Assembly (NCBI GenBank): GCA_009760855.2
Contig: WPIO01000016.1
Location: 1,966,001 to 2,030,000, forward strand
DNA: 64,000 bases
Direction of reading: 5' to 3'
Origin: Cristatella mucedo
Taxonomy: Eukaryota > Bryozoa > Phylactolaemata > Cristatellidae
The translations under genes and the position numbers were made by a program. Shown piece by piece: positions 63,331 through 64,000 of the stretch (position 1 is its first letter; each line of letters opens with the position of its first letter). The notes below the pieces were generated by a model, which was not told where the DNA came from, did not search any database, and saw only the letters and a list, made by a program, of their open reading frames with translations.

Positions 63331-64000
63331 AAAAGCCGCGCTGCCTGCTCCTGAACCGGAAGGCGAGGGTAGCACTACCGCGACTTCCGGCAGGGCAGGG
63401 CACCGCCGGCTAACGTATACAAGGCACGTTCAATATTTTGATAAATCTTTAATATATTTATATATGTATATACATATATCGCGACGGTGCAACGGCGAGC
63501 CTGGATCTGAACAGTATTTCTGATTTCTGCCCGGTACACCGGCGCAGCAGCAGCAGCAGCGGGCGAGCGGTGACCCGCGGTGTTTTCGAAGCAATTTCTC
63601 AATTTAGTGCCATTTCCCCAAAATGGCCACATCAAATTGAGGACGGCCGCTCCTCCACTCGGAGTAGCGGAGCGGCTGCGGCGGATTAGCAGCTCTCTCA
63701 GGAGCTCTCTCAGGAGCTCTCAGGGGCTCCGGAGCGAGCGAGCGTCGGAGTCTAATCGATGCTCGAATCGAATTCTTTCGGTCGCGAAGCTTTCGATTAC
63801 CGTTCAGGCTTCGCGTGGCCGCCGCTCGCGAGAGGAGGCAATTGACCGACCGAGCGTCTCGAAGCGGCGGCGGCGGCGGCGGCGCCGGCCCGTACCCGGC
63901 GCGTACCCGGCGGCGGCGCGGCGTCTACTGCGACGCCAGCTGTCGCAATTGTCATTACAGATCCTCCCCCGCCCCCTGGACGCAGCTGGCAACCGGCTGG
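63331..64000. other. GC-rich window end, no recognised gene
   Basis: It includes an AT-rich patch (63440-63480), a GCA run (63545-63560) and a GGC run (63863-63883). Nothing conserved was seen. Confidence 0.5.

Overview
The window is animal nuclear DNA. It carries intron-split protein genes with GT-AG splice sites, abundant non-LTR retrotransposons (LINEs), tRNA-derived SINEs and long microsatellites, and it has no operons or ribosome-binding sites. The four recognisable genes are conserved across animals. I infer an invertebrate metazoan from the many CR1/L2-type LINEs and the SINEs, but I cannot fix the phylum.

Four genes were rebuilt exon by exon, and every join keeps the reading frame. 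(1) V-ATPase subunit G, plus strand, 13963-16806, three coding exons, 115 aa. (2) PRPF38B-like splicing factor, minus strand, 25335-18730, five coding exons, about 516 aa. (3) PPIL3-like spliceosomal cyclophilin, plus strand, 26931-42866, five coding pieces, 161 aa; the first piece is only the ATG. (4) Neuronal calcium sensor 1/frequenin-like EF-hand protein, minus strand, 58241-45835, seven coding exons including a 25-nt microexon, 223 aa with an unusual acidic C-terminal extension. Genes 1 and 2 converge, 2 and 3 diverge from a 1.6-kb shared upstream region, and 3 and 4 converge. The divergent pair encodes two spliceosome proteins.

The remainder is mostly mobile DNA. LINE family A is CR1/L2-like (apurinic endonuclease plus reverse transcriptase, an ATT-repeat tail, about 3.5 kb when complete). 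It has a near full-length copy at 0.7-4.6 kb, a second at 30.2-36.35 kb, and many 5'-truncated copies. LINE family B is a second CR1-like family ending in short ACATG-type repeats. SINE type 1 has a tRNA-like head. SINE type 2 has a tRNA-like head and a 3' tail resembling the family A 3' end. A remnant of an R2/NeSL-type element with a restriction-like endonuclease lies at 62.4-63.3 kb.

The most striking structure is in PPIL3 intron 3. A 2.6-kb family A LINE inserted head-to-head into an older family A copy, flanked by the duplicated target ACTTAC. This leaves about 2.1-kb inverted arms inside a transcribed intron. Other unexplained structures are a perfect 118-bp palindrome at 62.1 kb, a 144-bp inverted repeat in NCS-1 intron 1, and hairpins at 17.2, 37.5 and 49.4 kb. 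CpG-rich stretches at 5.9-6.5, 12.4-13.9 and 58-61 kb look promoter-like; the last two lie just upstream of genes 1 and 4.
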